64,000 nt of DNA from Pseudoroseomonas cervicalis (GCF_030818485.1 NZ_JAUTAJ010000004.1:3511501-3575500); one strand, 5' to 3'. Positions 9,970 through 19,261 are shown, numbered from the stretch's first letter. Numbers and translations: made by a program. The notes: generated by a model not told the origin, from the letters alone.

Positions 9970-12346
9970 ATGCAGATCCACCGCTCCCCAGCCCTTGCCT
10001 GGCTGCGCCTCCTCCCGGTCCTGCTGATCGGCCTCTGGCTCGGCAGCGCCGCCGCCCATGCGCAGGGCCGCCCGGCCTCCTCCGCCAACCCGGCCCCCGT
10101 CGCCTCGGTCGACGATCTGGTGCGGCTGCTGGAGGATGATGCCGGCCGCGCCGCGCTGATCGCCCGGCTGCGCGCCGCCGGCCCCGCCGCCACCGCCCTG
10201 CCGCCGGAGCCCGAGCCCACCTTCGCCCGGCAGCTGGCCGAGTACAGCCAGGCGGTGGCCGAGCAGGCGGCGGCCGCGGCCGGCCATCTGGCGGCGCTGG
10301 GGCGCGGGCTGGGGCAGCTGGCCGGCGGCGCCGTGGCGGCGGATGAGGCCTTCTGGGCCGGCGCCTTCACCATCGGCCTGCTGGCCGCGGTGGTGCTGGG
10401 CGGCTACGCGCTGCTGCGGCTCCTGGCGCGGCCGCTGCTGCGCGCGCTGGACCGCCGCGCCGCTTCGCACCGCCCGGCCTGGCGGGTGCTGTTCGTGCCG
10501 CTGGCCTTCCTGGTGCGGCTGGCGGCGCTGCTGCTGGCCTGGGCCGGCGGCTATCTCTTCGCGCTCTCCTACGGCACCACCGGGCTGATCGCGGTGCACC
10601 AGACCCTGCTGCTGAACGCCTTCCTGGCGGTGGAGGGCAGCCGGGTGCTGATCCGCACCCTGTTCATGCCGGGCCGCCCCGGGCTGCGCCCGCTGCCGCT
10701 GGGCGAGGAGGGGGCGCGCGCCTGGTCCTTCTGGCTTGGCCTCGCGGCGCTGCTGATCGGCACCACCATGATGCTGCTGGCGCCGGTGCTGAACGCCAAT
10801 GCCTCGCCGGCGGCGGCGGCCTCGCTGCGGCTGGTGGTGATGCTGACGGTGCTGGTGCTGGGCATCCTGGCGGTGCTGCGGCACCGCCGCGCCGGGCGCC
10901 ACTGGGTGGAGGCGCGGCGCGACCGGCGCGGCCTGCGCGCGCTGGGCCGCGCCTGGACCGCCTTCGGCCATGTCTGGCACCTGCTGGCCATCCTCTACAT
11001 GGTGGTGCTGTTCCTGGCCTGGGTCGCCAACCCGGCGCGAGGCGATGGGCTTCATGCTGCTGTCGACGCTGCGCTCGCTGGCCGTGCTGGCGGTGGCGGC
11101 GCTGCTGCTGAAGCAGATCCGCCGCTGGCTGGCCGGCGGGCTCAGCCTGCCCGAGGCGGTGACGGAGCGGCTGCCGCTGCTGGAGCACCGGCTGAACCGG
11201 CTGATCCCGGCGATCCAGCAGGCGCTGCGGGTGGCGGTGCTGGTGGCGGTGGCGCTCGGCCTGTTCTGGGCCTGGCGGATCTTCGACCTGCCGGGCTGGG
11301 TGGAGACGCAGGCCGGCCGCAGGACGCTGGGCGCGCTGGTCTCGGCCGGGCTGATCCTGCTGTTCGGCATCGCCGCGCATCTCGCCCTCTCCTCCTGGGT
11401 CGAGTACCGGCTGAACCCGAATTACGGCACGGTGCCGACGCCGCGCGAGCGCACCCTGCTGGCGCTGTTCCGCAACGCCGCCACCATCGCGCTGATCGTC
11501 ATGGTGGCGATGCTGGCGCTGTCCGAGCTGGGGGTGAATATCGGCCCGCTGCTGGCCGGCGCCGGCGTGGTCGGCCTGGCGATCGGCTTCGGCGCCCAGC
11601 GCCTGGTGCAGGACATCATCACCGGCGTGTTCATCCAGCTGGAGAACGCGATGAACGAGGGCGATGTGGTCGCCGCCGGCGGCGTCTCCGGCGTGGTGGA
11701 GAAGCTGACCATCCGCTCGGTCTCGATCCGCGACGGCAATGGCACGCTGCACGTCATCCCCTTCTCCTCGGTGACGACGGTGGCCAACATGATGAAGGAT
11801 TTCGGCTTCCACGTGGCCGATATCGGCGTCGCCTACCGGGAGAGCATCCCCGAGGTGAAGGCGGCGATGCAGGAGGCCTTCGAGCGGCTGCAGCAGACCG
11901 AGCATGGCGCCTTCATCATCGGGCCGCTCGACATGCAGGGCATCACCAGCTTCGGCAATTCGGCGATCATGCTGCGCGCCCGCATCAAGACGCTGGCCGG
12001 CAAGCATTGGGGCGCCGGCCGCGCCTATAGCGAGATCCTGAAGGAGGTGTTCGACGCCCGCGGCATCGAGATGCCCTTCCCGCATGTCACGCTCTACATG
12101 GGCCAGGACAAGGAGGGGAAGGCGCCGCCTTTGCGCATCCTGGACGAGACGCCAGGGGCGCGGCCGGGCCAGGGGCCGCTGCCGCGGGGCGGCGCGGGGC
12201 CGGAGGGCGGGATGCCGGAGGGCGAGGTGCCGGAGGGCGAGGTGCCGGATGGCCGCGCCGCCGCGCCGCAGGCCGGGGCCAGCCAGGCGGGGATCAGCCA
12301 GGCCGGGATCAGCCAGGCGGGGGCCGGGCAGGGCGCCGCCCGCTGA
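9970..12346 (+). pseudogene. MscS-family mechanosensitive channel, disrupted by a +1 frameshift
   Basis: A signal peptide (MQIHRSPALAWLRLLPVLLI, cut after AHA) opens a reading frame with a periplasmic domain and about six helices. The frame breaks at 11031-11036. Up to WVANP the protein is in one frame, and from REAMGFMLLSTLRSLAVL it continues in the next. Removing one G at 11034-11035 joins them exactly. The second part holds the complete MscS core: the pore helix GPLLAGAGVVGLAIGFGAQR and the beta domain NEGDVVAAGGVSGVVEKLTIR. It ends in a low-complexity tail with repeated PEGEV and SQAGI units. The intact paralogue at 33163 confirms the layout. This is either a real frameshift or a single-base error in a GC run; the flanking coding is otherwise undamaged. 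Confidence 0.85.
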
Positions 12347-12470
12347 GGCGGCGCGGCGCGCGGGCGGTGCCGGCCAGGGCCTGACCGACCGGCTCCGCCG
12401 CCCCGCTCGCGCTCCAGGCGGCGGCGATGATCGCCCGGCCGGGGCCAGGCCCGTCTGGGGCCGCGGAGCG

Positions 12471-12513
12471 GCTGCGCTGAGGCGGGCGGCTGCGCCCGCC
12501 CCCTCAGCGCAGC
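12471..12513. terminator. Long hairpin between the MscS and MAPEG genes
   Basis: GCTGCGCTGAGG (12471-12482) pairs perfectly with 12502-12513. Inside it CGGGCG (12483-12488) pairs with CGCCCG (12493-12498) around a GCTG loop, leaving a three-base bulge. The arm covers the last codons and stop of the MAPEG gene. No T-run follows on either strand, so intrinsic termination would be weak. It may instead protect converging 3' ends. Confidence 0.5.
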
Positions 12514-12896
12514 AGCAGCAGGGCGCAGGCGGCCAGCAGGACCGCCCATTGCACCAGCATCGCCGGCGCCCGCAGCGTGTATTGCAGCGCCGAGCCCTCC
12601 GCCGCCAGCATGCCCGGCGGATGCGCCAGCCGCGCCGCCAGCAGCGCCAGCAGCAGGGCGTGCACCAGCCAGGGCGCGGCGCCGCCGGCCTCGGCCAGGC
12701 CCAGCAGCAGCAGGGTCAGCGGCACATATTCGGCGAAATTGGCCTGGATGCGGATCAGCCGCCGCAGCCGCTCCTGCCCGGCATCGCCGTGATGCGCGTT
12801 CCAGCGCGCCCGCCCGGCCGAGACGGCAAAGGACAGCGCCAGGAACAGCAGGCCCAGCAGCGCGCCATAGAAGGCGGTGAGGGTGGGGAAAGGCAT
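12504..12896 (-). CDS. MAPEG family membrane protein
   Basis: This is a 130-residue inner-membrane protein with four hydrophobic helices. The motif RLIRIQANFAEYVPLTLLLL at about 46-65 is the MAPEG signature, where the R-x-x-x-N-x-x-E pattern binds glutathione in characterised members. C-terminal features HPPGMLAAEGSALQYTLRAP also fit. Eukaryotic relatives are glutathione-dependent eicosanoid enzymes, while bacterial members mostly lack a known substrate. It converges on the disrupted MscS gene. Confidence 0.88.
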   Translation of the reverse strand: MPFPTLTAFYGALLGLLFLALSFAVSAGRARWNAHHGDAGQERLRRLIRIQANFAEYVPLTLLLLGLAEAGGAAPWLVHALLLALLAARLAHPPGMLAAEGSALQYTLRAPAMLVQWAVLLAACALLLLR

Positions 12897-13050
12897 GGCG
12901 GTCGCTCCCTCTCGGCCCCGGCGCCGGCGGCGCGGCCATAGCGGAGCCTAGGCCGGGCGGGGCGCCGCCGCCATGGCCTCGCCGCGCCCGGCGATCGCGG
13001 CAACCGGAGCCGGGGCGCGGGCGTTTTCGCCCCGTGGCGGAGGGCTGCGG

Positions 13051-13980
13051 ATGCACAGGGCGTGGTGGCTGATCCGGCAGACCGTGCTGGGCTTCATCGA
13101 GGATGACGCGCTGAGCCGCGGCGCGGCCATCGCCTTCTACACCGTCACCTCCCTGGCGCCGGTGCTGATCATCGCCATCGCCATCGCCGGCAGCGTCTTC
13201 GGCGAGGAGGCGGCGCGCGGCGCCATCGTCGACCAGCTGGGCGGGCTGATGGGCGCGGCCGGGGCGGAGCTGGTGCAGAGCATCATCGTCAGCGCCTCCA
13301 ACCCCACCTCCGGCCTGCTGGCCAGCGTGTTCGGCGTTGTCACCCTGCTGCTGACGGCCAGCGGCGTGTTCGGCGAGATCCAGTCCAGCCTGAACCAGAT
13401 CTGGCGCGCCGAGCCGCGCACCAGCGTCTCCCGCCTGCTGCAGGCGCGGGCGGCGAGCCTCGGCCTGGTGGCGACGCTGGGTTTCCTGCTGCTGGTCTCG
13501 CTGGTGGTCAGCGCGGCGCTGCATGCGCTGGGCCAGGCGCTGGACGGAAGGCTGCCGGCCGTCGCATTGGCGGTGCGGCTGGCCAATGTGCTGATCTCCT
13601 TTGCGCTGGTCGCCCTGCTGTTCGCGGCGATCTACAAGATCCTGCCCGACCGCAAGCTGGAATGGCGCGACGTGATCGTCGGCGCCATCGCCACCACCCT
13701 GCTGTTCAACCTCGGCAAGACGCTGATCGGGCTGTATCTCGGCAGCAGCGCCATCGGCACCACCTATGGCGCCGCCGGCTCGGCGGTGATCGTGCTGCTG
13801 TGGATCTACTATTCGGCGCAGATCTTCCTGCTCGGCGCCGAATTCACCAAGGCCTGGGCGATGCACCGCGATTCGCGGCGCTGGGAGGCGGCGCGGCGGC
13901 GCGAGGCGGCGGCGCCCGCTGCGGCGGCCGAGGATGTGCCGGAACGCCCGCCGATCGGCCTGCCGCCGGCCACCTCCTGA
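13051..13980 (+). CDS. YihY/BrkB family inner membrane protein
   Basis: The product has 309 residues and about six membrane helices. The N-terminal DDALSRGAAIAFYTVTSLAPVLI and the C-terminal GSSAIGTTYGAAGSAVIVLLWIYYSAQIFLLGAEFTKAWA are the family hallmarks. I chose the ATG at 13051 because GGAGGG lies about 10 nt upstream; the 26 codons open before it are not conserved in character. The family was once called RNase BN, but that enzymatic role is not supported. It ends in a soluble Ala/Pro-rich tail. Confidence 0.88.
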   Translation: MHRAWWLIRQTVLGFIEDDALSRGAAIAFYTVTSLAPVLIIAIAIAGSVFGEEAARGAIVDQLGGLMGAAGAELVQSIIVSASNPTSGLLASVFGVVTLLLTASGVFGEIQSSLNQIWRAEPRTSVSRLLQARAASLGLVATLGFLLLVSLVVSAALHALGQALDGRLPAVALAVRLANVLISFALVALLFAAIYKILPDRKLEWRDVIVGAIATTLLFNLGKTLIGLYLGSSAIGTTYGAAGSAVIVLLWIYYSAQIFLLGAEFTKAWAMHRDSRRWEAARRREAAAPAAAAEDVPERPPIGLPPATS

Positions 13981-14062
13981 GGCGGTTCTTGCCCCTTCCC
14001 ATCCCGGGGCCGGGCCGATAGGGCAGGGGCATGGCTTTTCCCGATTCCCGGACCCCGCGCCG

Positions 14063-14710
14063 ATGAGGCGGCGCCCCTCCTCTCCCCGGCTGCCGCGCGG
14101 CGCCGGCCGCCGTGCCGGCCCCTGGGCGGCCGTCGCCCTCGTGGTGGCCGGCCTCCTCGGCGCCGGCCAGGTCACCGAGGCCGATTGGATGCGCCTCGGC
14201 ACCAGCCTGTGGCGCGCCATCACCGCCCCCGAGACGCGCGAGGCGCCGCGCCGCGCCGCGCCGCCGGCCGAGCCCTTCTCCGGCCGGCCGCGGGTGATCG
14301 ATGGCGACACGCTGGATGTCGCCGGCATCCGCGTGCGCATGCAGGGCATCGACGCCTTCGAGAGCGACCAGCAATGCAGCCGCCGCGGCGGCGGCCGCTT
14401 CGCCTGCGGCGCCGAGGCACGCGACCGGCTGGCCGCGCTGATCGACGGGCGCGAGATCACCTGCACCCCGGATGGCACGCAGACGCATGGCCGCTCGGTC
14501 GCCGTCTGCACGGTGCGGCAGGGCGGGCAGGAGATCGACCTGAACGCCGCCATGGTGCGCTCCGGCCTCGCCTTCGACTGCCCGCGCTATTCGCGCGGCC
14601 GCTACGCGGAGGCGGAGGCGGAGGCCAAGGAACAGGGCGCCGGCGCCTGGGGCGGGCGCTTCGCCTATCCCTGGTCGCATCGCGACCGTTCGGGGGCCTG
14701 CGGGCGGTGA
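14063..14710 (+). CDS. Thermonuclease-family (SNase-like) protein
   Basis: This 215-residue protein has an Arg-rich N terminus and one hydrophobic segment ([16 protein letters not shown]), a signal anchor. The SNase fold follows: [23 protein letters not shown] at about 76-98 carries the calcium-site Asp residues and a catalytic-type Arg, and [34 protein letters not shown] is the usual C-terminal helix. It probably acts outside the cytoplasmic membrane on nucleic acid. Its stop overlaps the GTG start of mtgA (GTGA), so the two genes are coupled. The reason for pairing a nuclease with a glycan polymerase is not evident. Confidence 0.87.
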   Translation: MRRRPSSPRLPRGAGRRAGPWAAVALVVAGLLGAGQVTEADWMRLGTSLWRAITAPETREAPRRAAPPAEPFSGRPRVIDGDTLDVAGIRVRMQGIDAFESDQQCSRRGGGRFACGAEARDRLAALIDGREITCTPDGTQTHGRSVAVCTVRQGGQEIDLNAAMVRSGLAFDCPRYSRGRYAEAEAEAKEQGAGAWGGRFAYPWSHRDRSGACGR

Positions 14711-15402
14711 GGGGGCGGCGCGCCCTGGCCCGGCTGTGGCCGCGCCGCTGGTGGGCGCGGCTCGGCCTCGGGCTGCTGCTGGGGCCGCCGCTGCTGATCC
14801 TGCTCTTCCGCTTCGTCCCCGTGCCGGTGACGCCGCTGATGCTGCTGCGCGCCGCCCAGGGGCATGGCATCGAGCAGCACTGGGTGGCCTATGACGCGAT
14901 CGACCGCGCCCTGCCGCGCGCGGTGATCGCGGCCGAGGATAATGGCTTCTGCGGCCAGTGGTTCGGCTTCGACTTCCCGGCCCTGCGCGGCGAGATCGCG
15001 GCGCTGCTGGAGGGCGACCGGCCGCGGGGGGCCAGCACCATCACCATGCAGCTGGCCAAGAACCTGTTCCTGTGGCCGGGGCGCGACCCGCTGCGCAAGC
15101 TGCTGGAGGCCTGGCTGACGCCGCAGATTTCCCTGCTTTGGCCGAAGCGGCGGATCCTCGAGGTCTATCTGAACATCGTCGAGTTCGGCCCGGGCCTCTA
15201 TGGCGCGGAGGCGGCCTCGCGCGCCTTCTGGGGGCGCAGCGCGGCGGATCTCTCGGCCGGGCAGGCGGCGCTGCTGGCGGTGGTGCTGCCGCTGCCGCTG
15301 GAATGGTCGGCCGCCGCGCCGGGCCCCTATGTGCGGGAACGGGCGGCGCTGATCCAGCGCCGGGTCGGGCAGCTGGGCGGCGCGCTGGACTGCGCCGGCT
15401 AG
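14707..15402 (+). CDS. mtgA: Monofunctional biosynthetic peptidoglycan transglycosylase
   Basis: MtgA polymerises lipid II into glycan strands at the periplasmic face of the inner membrane. The 231 residues match the usual length. A membrane anchor ([18 protein letters not shown]) is followed by the GT51 motifs: the catalytic Glu in [16 protein letters not shown], then [20 protein letters not shown], then [22 protein letters not shown]. Translation starts at GTG 14707, inside the stop of the thermonuclease gene. There is no transpeptidase domain. Confidence 0.95.
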   Translation: MRGRRALARLWPRRWWARLGLGLLLGPPLLILLFRFVPVPVTPLMLLRAAQGHGIEQHWVAYDAIDRALPRAVIAAEDNGFCGQWFGFDFPALRGEIAALLEGDRPRGASTITMQLAKNLFLWPGRDPLRKLLEAWLTPQISLLWPKRRILEVYLNIVEFGPGLYGAEAASRAFWGRSAADLSAGQAALLAVVLPLPLEWSAAAPGPYVRERAALIQRRVGQLGGALDCAG

Positions 15403-15403
15403 C

Positions 15404-16462
15404 TCAGGCCGTCGCCGTCGGGTGGGGGGCGATGACCGGGCCGGTGCCGCGCGCCAGGCGCAGCAGCGGCCGCTCCACCAGCCGGTGGAAGAGCAAGCCG
15501 GCGGCGGTGATGCCGGCGGCCAGCAGCGCCAGCAGCGCCCAGCCGGGCAGCAGCGCGGGCAGGTGCAGCGCCAGGGCCAGCCGCGCCAGCAGGCTGTAGG
15601 CCAGGAGATGCGTCAGATAGAGGCTGTAGGAGGCCTCGCCCAGCATCAGCAGCGGGCGGGGCAGGCGCAGCGGCGCCGCTGCCTCCCGCGCCGCCAGCCC
15701 GGCGATGAGGGCGCCGCTGGCCAGGCCATAGGCCAGGATGAAGCCCTGCGGCGGCAGCGCCGAACCGCCGGTGGCCGCCTGCAGCACGTCCAGCCCGGCG
15801 GTAAGGGCGAAGAGGCCGCCGCCCGCCGCGGCGAGGGCCAGCGGCCGGCGCGGCGGGGCGTGGCGCACCGCCCAGGCGGCCAGCACGCCGATCAGGAATT
15901 CCACATGGCGCAGCTCGAACAGCACATCGGCCAGGGCGCCGATGCCCCGGGGCAGCAGCAGCGACAGCGCCACCCAGGCCAGGCCCAGCGCCAGCCCGGC
16001 GCGCGGCGCCAGGATGGCCAGGGCGAAGAGCAGGTAGAACAGCATCTCATGCACCAGCGTCCAGGCCACGCCGAGCAGCAGGGGCTGGCCCGGCAGCAGC
16101 AGCAGCGAGGCGGCGAACTGCCCCGGCGGCAGCCCCGGCCCCGCCGCCGCCAGCCCGGCATAGAGCAGGGTGACGACCCAATAGGCCGGATAGACGCGGC
16201 TGATGCGCTTGCGCAGATAGGGCAGCACCCGCCCGGGCCGGCCGAGATCGCCGGCATGCCCATGCATGATGATGAAGCCGCTGAGCACGAAGAAGAAGTC
16301 GAGCCCGGCATAGCCGAAGGCGAAGGCGGCGCCGACCGGGCGCTGGCCGAACATGTTCTGGAAGGCGGTGTCGCTGATGTGGAACAGCATCACCAGCAAG
16401 GCGGCGATGCCGCGTCCGGCGTCCAGCACGGGCAGTCGTCGGGCGGGGAGCAGGGGCGGCAT
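15404..16462 (-). CDS. Acyltransferase family 3 (OafA-like) membrane protein
   Basis: The 352 residues carry about ten membrane helices. The N-terminal LDAGRGIAALLVMLFHISD holds the conserved Arg-Gly and the catalytic-type His. GYAGLDFFFVLSGFIIMH and YLRKRISRVYPAYWVV are the next family motifs. Such proteins O-acetylate or otherwise acylate surface glycans such as LPS, capsule or peptidoglycan. No glycan cluster surrounds it, so the acceptor is unknown. It ends one base from the mtgA stop, in convergent orientation. Confidence 0.9.
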   Translation of the reverse strand: MPPLLPARRLPVLDAGRGIAALLVMLFHISDTAFQNMFGQRPVGAAFAFGYAGLDFFFVLSGFIIMHGHAGDLGRPGRVLPYLRKRISRVYPAYWVVTLLYAGLAAAGPGLPPGQFAASLLLLPGQPLLLGVAWTLVHEMLFYLLFALAILAPRAGLALGLAWVALSLLLPRGIGALADVLFELRHVEFLIGVLAAWAVRHAPPRRPLALAAAGGGLFALTAGLDVLQAATGGSALPPQGFILAYGLASGALIAGLAAREAAAPLRLPRPLLMLGEASYSLYLTHLLAYSLLARLALALHLPALLPGWALLALLAAGITAAGLLFHRLVERPLLRLARGTGPVIAPHPTATA

Positions 16463-16763
16463 GGACGGCTCGGCACAGGGGTCACCGCAGCGTTACCGCG
16501 ATTCCGGCCGGCTGTGAAACGAATTGCGGGCCCGGGCGGGGGCGGGCGCCCTGGCGGCGCGGCGCTGTCCGGCCGGGCCGCGCGCCGAGGCGTGGCCGGC
16601 CCCGATGCCCGCACGCCTCAGCCAGCAGGATGGCGGTCACCCCGGAGGACCGCTTCCCCAACAGAGGGCGGCCGCCTGGGAAGGAGCCCGCCTTTCCAGC
16701 GGACAGCGGCAGCCCGAAAAAGAGTCCCGCCTTTCCACCAGACGGCGGCAGCCTGAAAAAAAA
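16463..16763. other. Intergenic stretch between acyltransferase and murU
   Basis: No gene is seen. The right half carries two tandem copies of the stop-anchored repeat (annotated separately). The left part, 16463-16520, is upstream of the acyltransferase gene and should hold its promoter; I see no convincing -35/-10 pair. Confidence 0.6.
16690..16763 (-). repeat. Stop-anchored repeat, two tandem copies behind murU
   Basis: Directly after the murU TGA the minus strand reads a run of T, then TCAGGCTGCCGCCGTC and a GGAAAGGCGG arm (16728-16763). Then 38 nt further on there is a second copy with TTTTTCGGGCTGCCG and GGAAAGGCGG (16690-16725). Each copy can form a CCGCC/GGCGG-type stem. This is the only tandem case in the window. 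Confidence 0.7.
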
Positions 16764-17489
16764 TCAAAAATGCGGGCGGGCGAGGCCGGTGGCGAGGGCG
16801 GCTTCGGCGCGGCGCAGGTCGGTCGGCGTCGAGAGGTGGAACCAGGCGCCGTCATGCACCAGGCCGTAGAGGCGCTCGGCCTCGATGGCGCGCTGCCACA
16901 GCGTCATCATGCCGAAGCGGCCCTCGGGCGCGTCCTGGAACAGGCGCGGATGGACGATCTGCACCCCGGCATAGACGTAGGGGGCGATCTCGCGCTCCTT
17001 CGGCCGGCGGGCGCGGCCGAGCGGGTCGAGCAGGAAATCGCCGCGGCCGACCTCGCTCTCCACCAGGGCGGAGCGGACCAGCAGCAGCAGCGCGTCCATC
17101 TTGTCGGATTCGAAGCGCTCGGCCAGGCGCTCCAGCGTCGGCCGCGGGCCGTCCAGCCAGAAGGCGTCGCCATTGACCACCAGGAAGGGGTCCTCGCCCA
17201 GCAGCGGCAGGGCGTCGCGCACGCCGCCGCCGGTCTCCTGCACCTCCTCCTCGCGCAGCACGCGGGGCGGGTTGGCGCGGGCGGCGCAGACCGCCTCGAC
17301 CTGCTCGGGGAACCAATGGGCGTTGACCACGATGTTGCCGATGCCGCCCGCCTCCACCCGGTCCAGCGCGTGGTCGAGCAGGGTGCGGCCGGCCAGCGGC
17401 AGCAGCGGCTTCGGCGTCGCCTCGGTGAGCGGCCGCATGCGGGTGCCGAGGCCGGCGGCCAGCACCATGGCGGAGGAGAGGGTGATCAC
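16764..17489 (-). CDS. murU: N-acetylmuramate alpha-1-phosphate uridylyltransferase
   Basis: MurU converts MurNAc-1-phosphate and UTP to UDP-MurNAc in the fosfomycin-insensitive cell-wall recycling route. The 241 residues form a sugar-nucleotidyltransferase fold. AMVLAAGLGTRMRPLTEATPKPLLPLAG at 7-34 is the nucleotide-binding loop with the conserved G-x-G-T-R and Lys. FLVVNGDAFW carries the metal-binding Asp. It lies 14 nt after amgK and close to tsaE, the same order seen around murU in other bacteria, which supports this function over a generic nucleotidyltransferase. Confidence 0.88.
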   Translation of the reverse strand: MITLSSAMVLAAGLGTRMRPLTEATPKPLLPLAGRTLLDHALDRVEAGGIGNIVVNAHWFPEQVEAVCAARANPPRVLREEEVQETGGGVRDALPLLGEDPFLVVNGDAFWLDGPRPTLERLAERFESDKMDALLLLVRSALVESEVGRGDFLLDPLGRARRPKEREIAPYVYAGVQIVHPRLFQDAPEGRFGMMTLWQRAIEAERLYGLVHDGAWFHLSTPTDLRRAEAALATGLARPHF

Positions 17490-17503
17490 GCGGCGGGGGT
17501 CCT

Positions 17504-18547
17504 TCAGGAGAGGCCGTCGGGGTTGCGCCGCTGTGCGGCCGGCACATGGCGGTCGAGGAAGGCGGCGAGCGGCGCCGTCGCCGGGTGTTGCAAGGCGCGC
17601 GCCAGCAGCGCCCAGCAGCGCGGGCCATGCGCCAGATAGGCCGGCTTGCCGTCGCGCCGCGCCAGCCGCACCCAGAGGGCGGCAACGCGCAGATGCCGCT
17701 GCGCCGCCATGGCGGCGAGCGCGGCGTGGAAGTCTTCCGGTCGCAGTTCCGGCCGCAGCGCCAGGTAGCGCGCCAGCGCGGCCTCCCGCACCGCCGGGGC
17801 GACGTCGCGCCGCGCATCCTCCAGCAGGCTGACCAGGTCATAGGCGGGGTGGCCCAGCCCGGCATCCTGGAAGTCGAGGATGCCGGTGCGGCGCGGCCCG
17901 GCGCGCCCGGGCAGGCGGATCAGGTTGGCCGGGAAATAGTCGCGATGGACAAAGCCGCCCGCGCCGGCGAAGGGCGCCAGCATGGCCCGCATCGCCGCCT
18001 GGAACTCGGCGCGGACGTCTTCCGGCGGCGCGGCGCCGAGGGCCGCCGGCCACCACCAGCCCAGAAAGGTGTCGGCCGCCGTCGCCGCCATGCGCTCGGC
18101 CTCCCAGAGCGGCAGGCCAGGGGGCGGCGGGGTGCGGTGCAGGGCGGCGAGCGTCTCCGCCGCCTCCAGATAGAGCGGCAGCGGATCGGCCCCGGCATCG
18201 AGCAGGGTGGCGTGGGTGTCGGCGCCGAAATCCTCGACCAGCAGCAGCCCGTCCGGCACCTCCTCGGCCAGGATCAGCGGCGCGGAGAGGCCGGCGCCGG
18301 AGATGTGCTGCGCCAGGCCGATGAAGGGCAGGATGTCCTGCGCCGGCGTCAGGCCGACTCGGCCGGCCTCGGCGCAATCCATCAGCAGGGCCGGGCGCGG
18401 CCCGCCGGCCAGGCGGGTGTAGCGGCGATGGCCGGCATCCTGCGGCAGCGGCAGGCGCGAAGCCGCGGCGTAGCCATGCCGGGCGAGGAAGGCGTCCACC
18501 TTGCTGGCAGGGGGGCTCGGGCTGGCGGGGTCGGGCGACGAGGTCAT
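17504..18547 (-). CDS. amgK: Anomeric N-acetylmuramate/N-acetylglucosamine kinase
   Basis: AmgK phosphorylates MurNAc at C1, feeding MurU. The 347 residues adopt the aminoglycoside phosphotransferase fold. The catalytic loop VHRDYFPANLI has H201 and D203, and the metal-binding ILDFQDAGLGHPAYDLVSLL has D225. A generic phosphotransferase annotation would be the cautious alternative, but the neighbours murU (downstream) and tsaE (upstream) fix the assignment. I see no anhydro-MurNAc kinase in the window. Confidence 0.88.
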   Translation of the reverse strand: MTSSPDPASPSPPASKVDAFLARHGYAAASRLPLPQDAGHRRYTRLAGGPRPALLMDCAEAGRVGLTPAQDILPFIGLAQHISGAGLSAPLILAEEVPDGLLLVEDFGADTHATLLDAGADPLPLYLEAAETLAALHRTPPPPGLPLWEAERMAATAADTFLGWWWPAALGAAPPEDVRAEFQAAMRAMLAPFAGAGGFVHRDYFPANLIRLPGRAGPRRTGILDFQDAGLGHPAYDLVSLLEDARRDVAPAVREAALARYLALRPELRPEDFHAALAAMAAQRHLRVAALWVRLARRDGKPAYLAHGPRCWALLARALQHPATAPLAAFLDRHVPAAQRRNPDGLS

Positions 18548-18646
18548 GCTGAAGCGGGGTGGTGACGCAGCCGGCGCCGCTTGCCAAGCACCGATTGCGC
18601 AGGCGCGAGATCCGGTGGCGTCACAGCCCGGCGGCCCCCGGCCGCG

Positions 18647-19108
18647 TCACAGCCCGGCCAGGGCGGGCAGCCGGTCCTCCCAGCCGGAGAGGCTGGCCTG
18701 TCGCGCCTCGCCCTCGGCATCGGGGCGGAGCGTGATGCGCAGCGCGTCCTCCGGCGTCAGCCAGCCCAGCCGGTCCGGCCATTCGACCAGCACGATGCCC
18801 TCGCGCGCCTCCTCCCAGCCCAGCTCCTCCAGCTCGTCGGGGCCGGAGAGGCGGTAGAGGTCGTAATGCGCGGCCGGGCCCTGCGGCAGCTCATAGCCCT
18901 GCACCAGGGTGAAGCTGGGGGAGGGCACCTCCAGCCCCGGATCGCCGGCGGCGGCGCGCAGGAAGGCGCGGCAGAAGGCGGATTTGCCGGCGCCGAGCGG
19001 CCCCTCCAGCAGCAGCGCGTCGCCGGGCCGGGCCAGCGCCGCGGCGCGTGCCGCCAGCGCCTCGGTGGCGGCGAGATCGGGGAGGGTCAGGTGCAGCGTG
19101 TCGGCCAT
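18647..19108 (-). CDS. tsaE: tRNA N6-threonylcarbamoyladenosine biosynthesis ATPase TsaE
   Basis: TsaE is the small ATPase that works with TsaB and TsaD to put t6A at position 37 of ANN-decoding tRNAs. The 153 residues match the family. Walker A EGPLGAGKS is at 35-43, SPSFTLVQGYE follows, and the motif HYDLYRLSGPDELEELGWEEA with IVLVEWPDRLG is typical. The frame stays open far upstream, but that is antisense to the reductase gene. The ATG at 19106-19108 gives a normal start. It heads the tsaE-amgK-murU group with a gap of 99 bp before amgK. Confidence 0.93.
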   Translation of the reverse strand: MADTLHLTLPDLAATEALAARAAALARPGDALLLEGPLGAGKSAFCRAFLRAAAGDPGLEVPSPSFTLVQGYELPQGPAAHYDLYRLSGPDELEELGWEEAREGIVLVEWPDRLGWLTPEDALRITLRPDAEGEARQASLSGWEDRLPALAGL

Positions 19109-19261
19109 CGCGGGCGCAATCTGCCCGCGCGGCGGGGGGCTCCACAAGCGCCCGCCTGGGCCGGGCTTCGCCGGGGCTTTGCGGGCGGCTTCGCCGGGGG
19201 CTTTGCCCAGGGACGGCAAAGCCTCTATGCACCGGCTCCAGACGCGAAGGGACACTTGCCC

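Noticed and set aside
10970..12346. The second half of the disrupted MscS as a separate small channel gene
   Set aside because: Its apparent start lies inside helices that continue the upstream half after removal of one base. No ribosome site or promoter precedes it.
16690..16763. The tandem repeats behind murU as a CRISPR array
   Set aside because: Only two units, spaced a few bases apart, with no unique spacers and no cas genes.
18620..18662. Twice-occurring GCGTCACAGCCCGGC between amgK and tsaE as a regulatory element
   Set aside because: Only two copies in GC-rich DNA and no pairing structure; the second copy runs into the end of tsaE. Too little to call.
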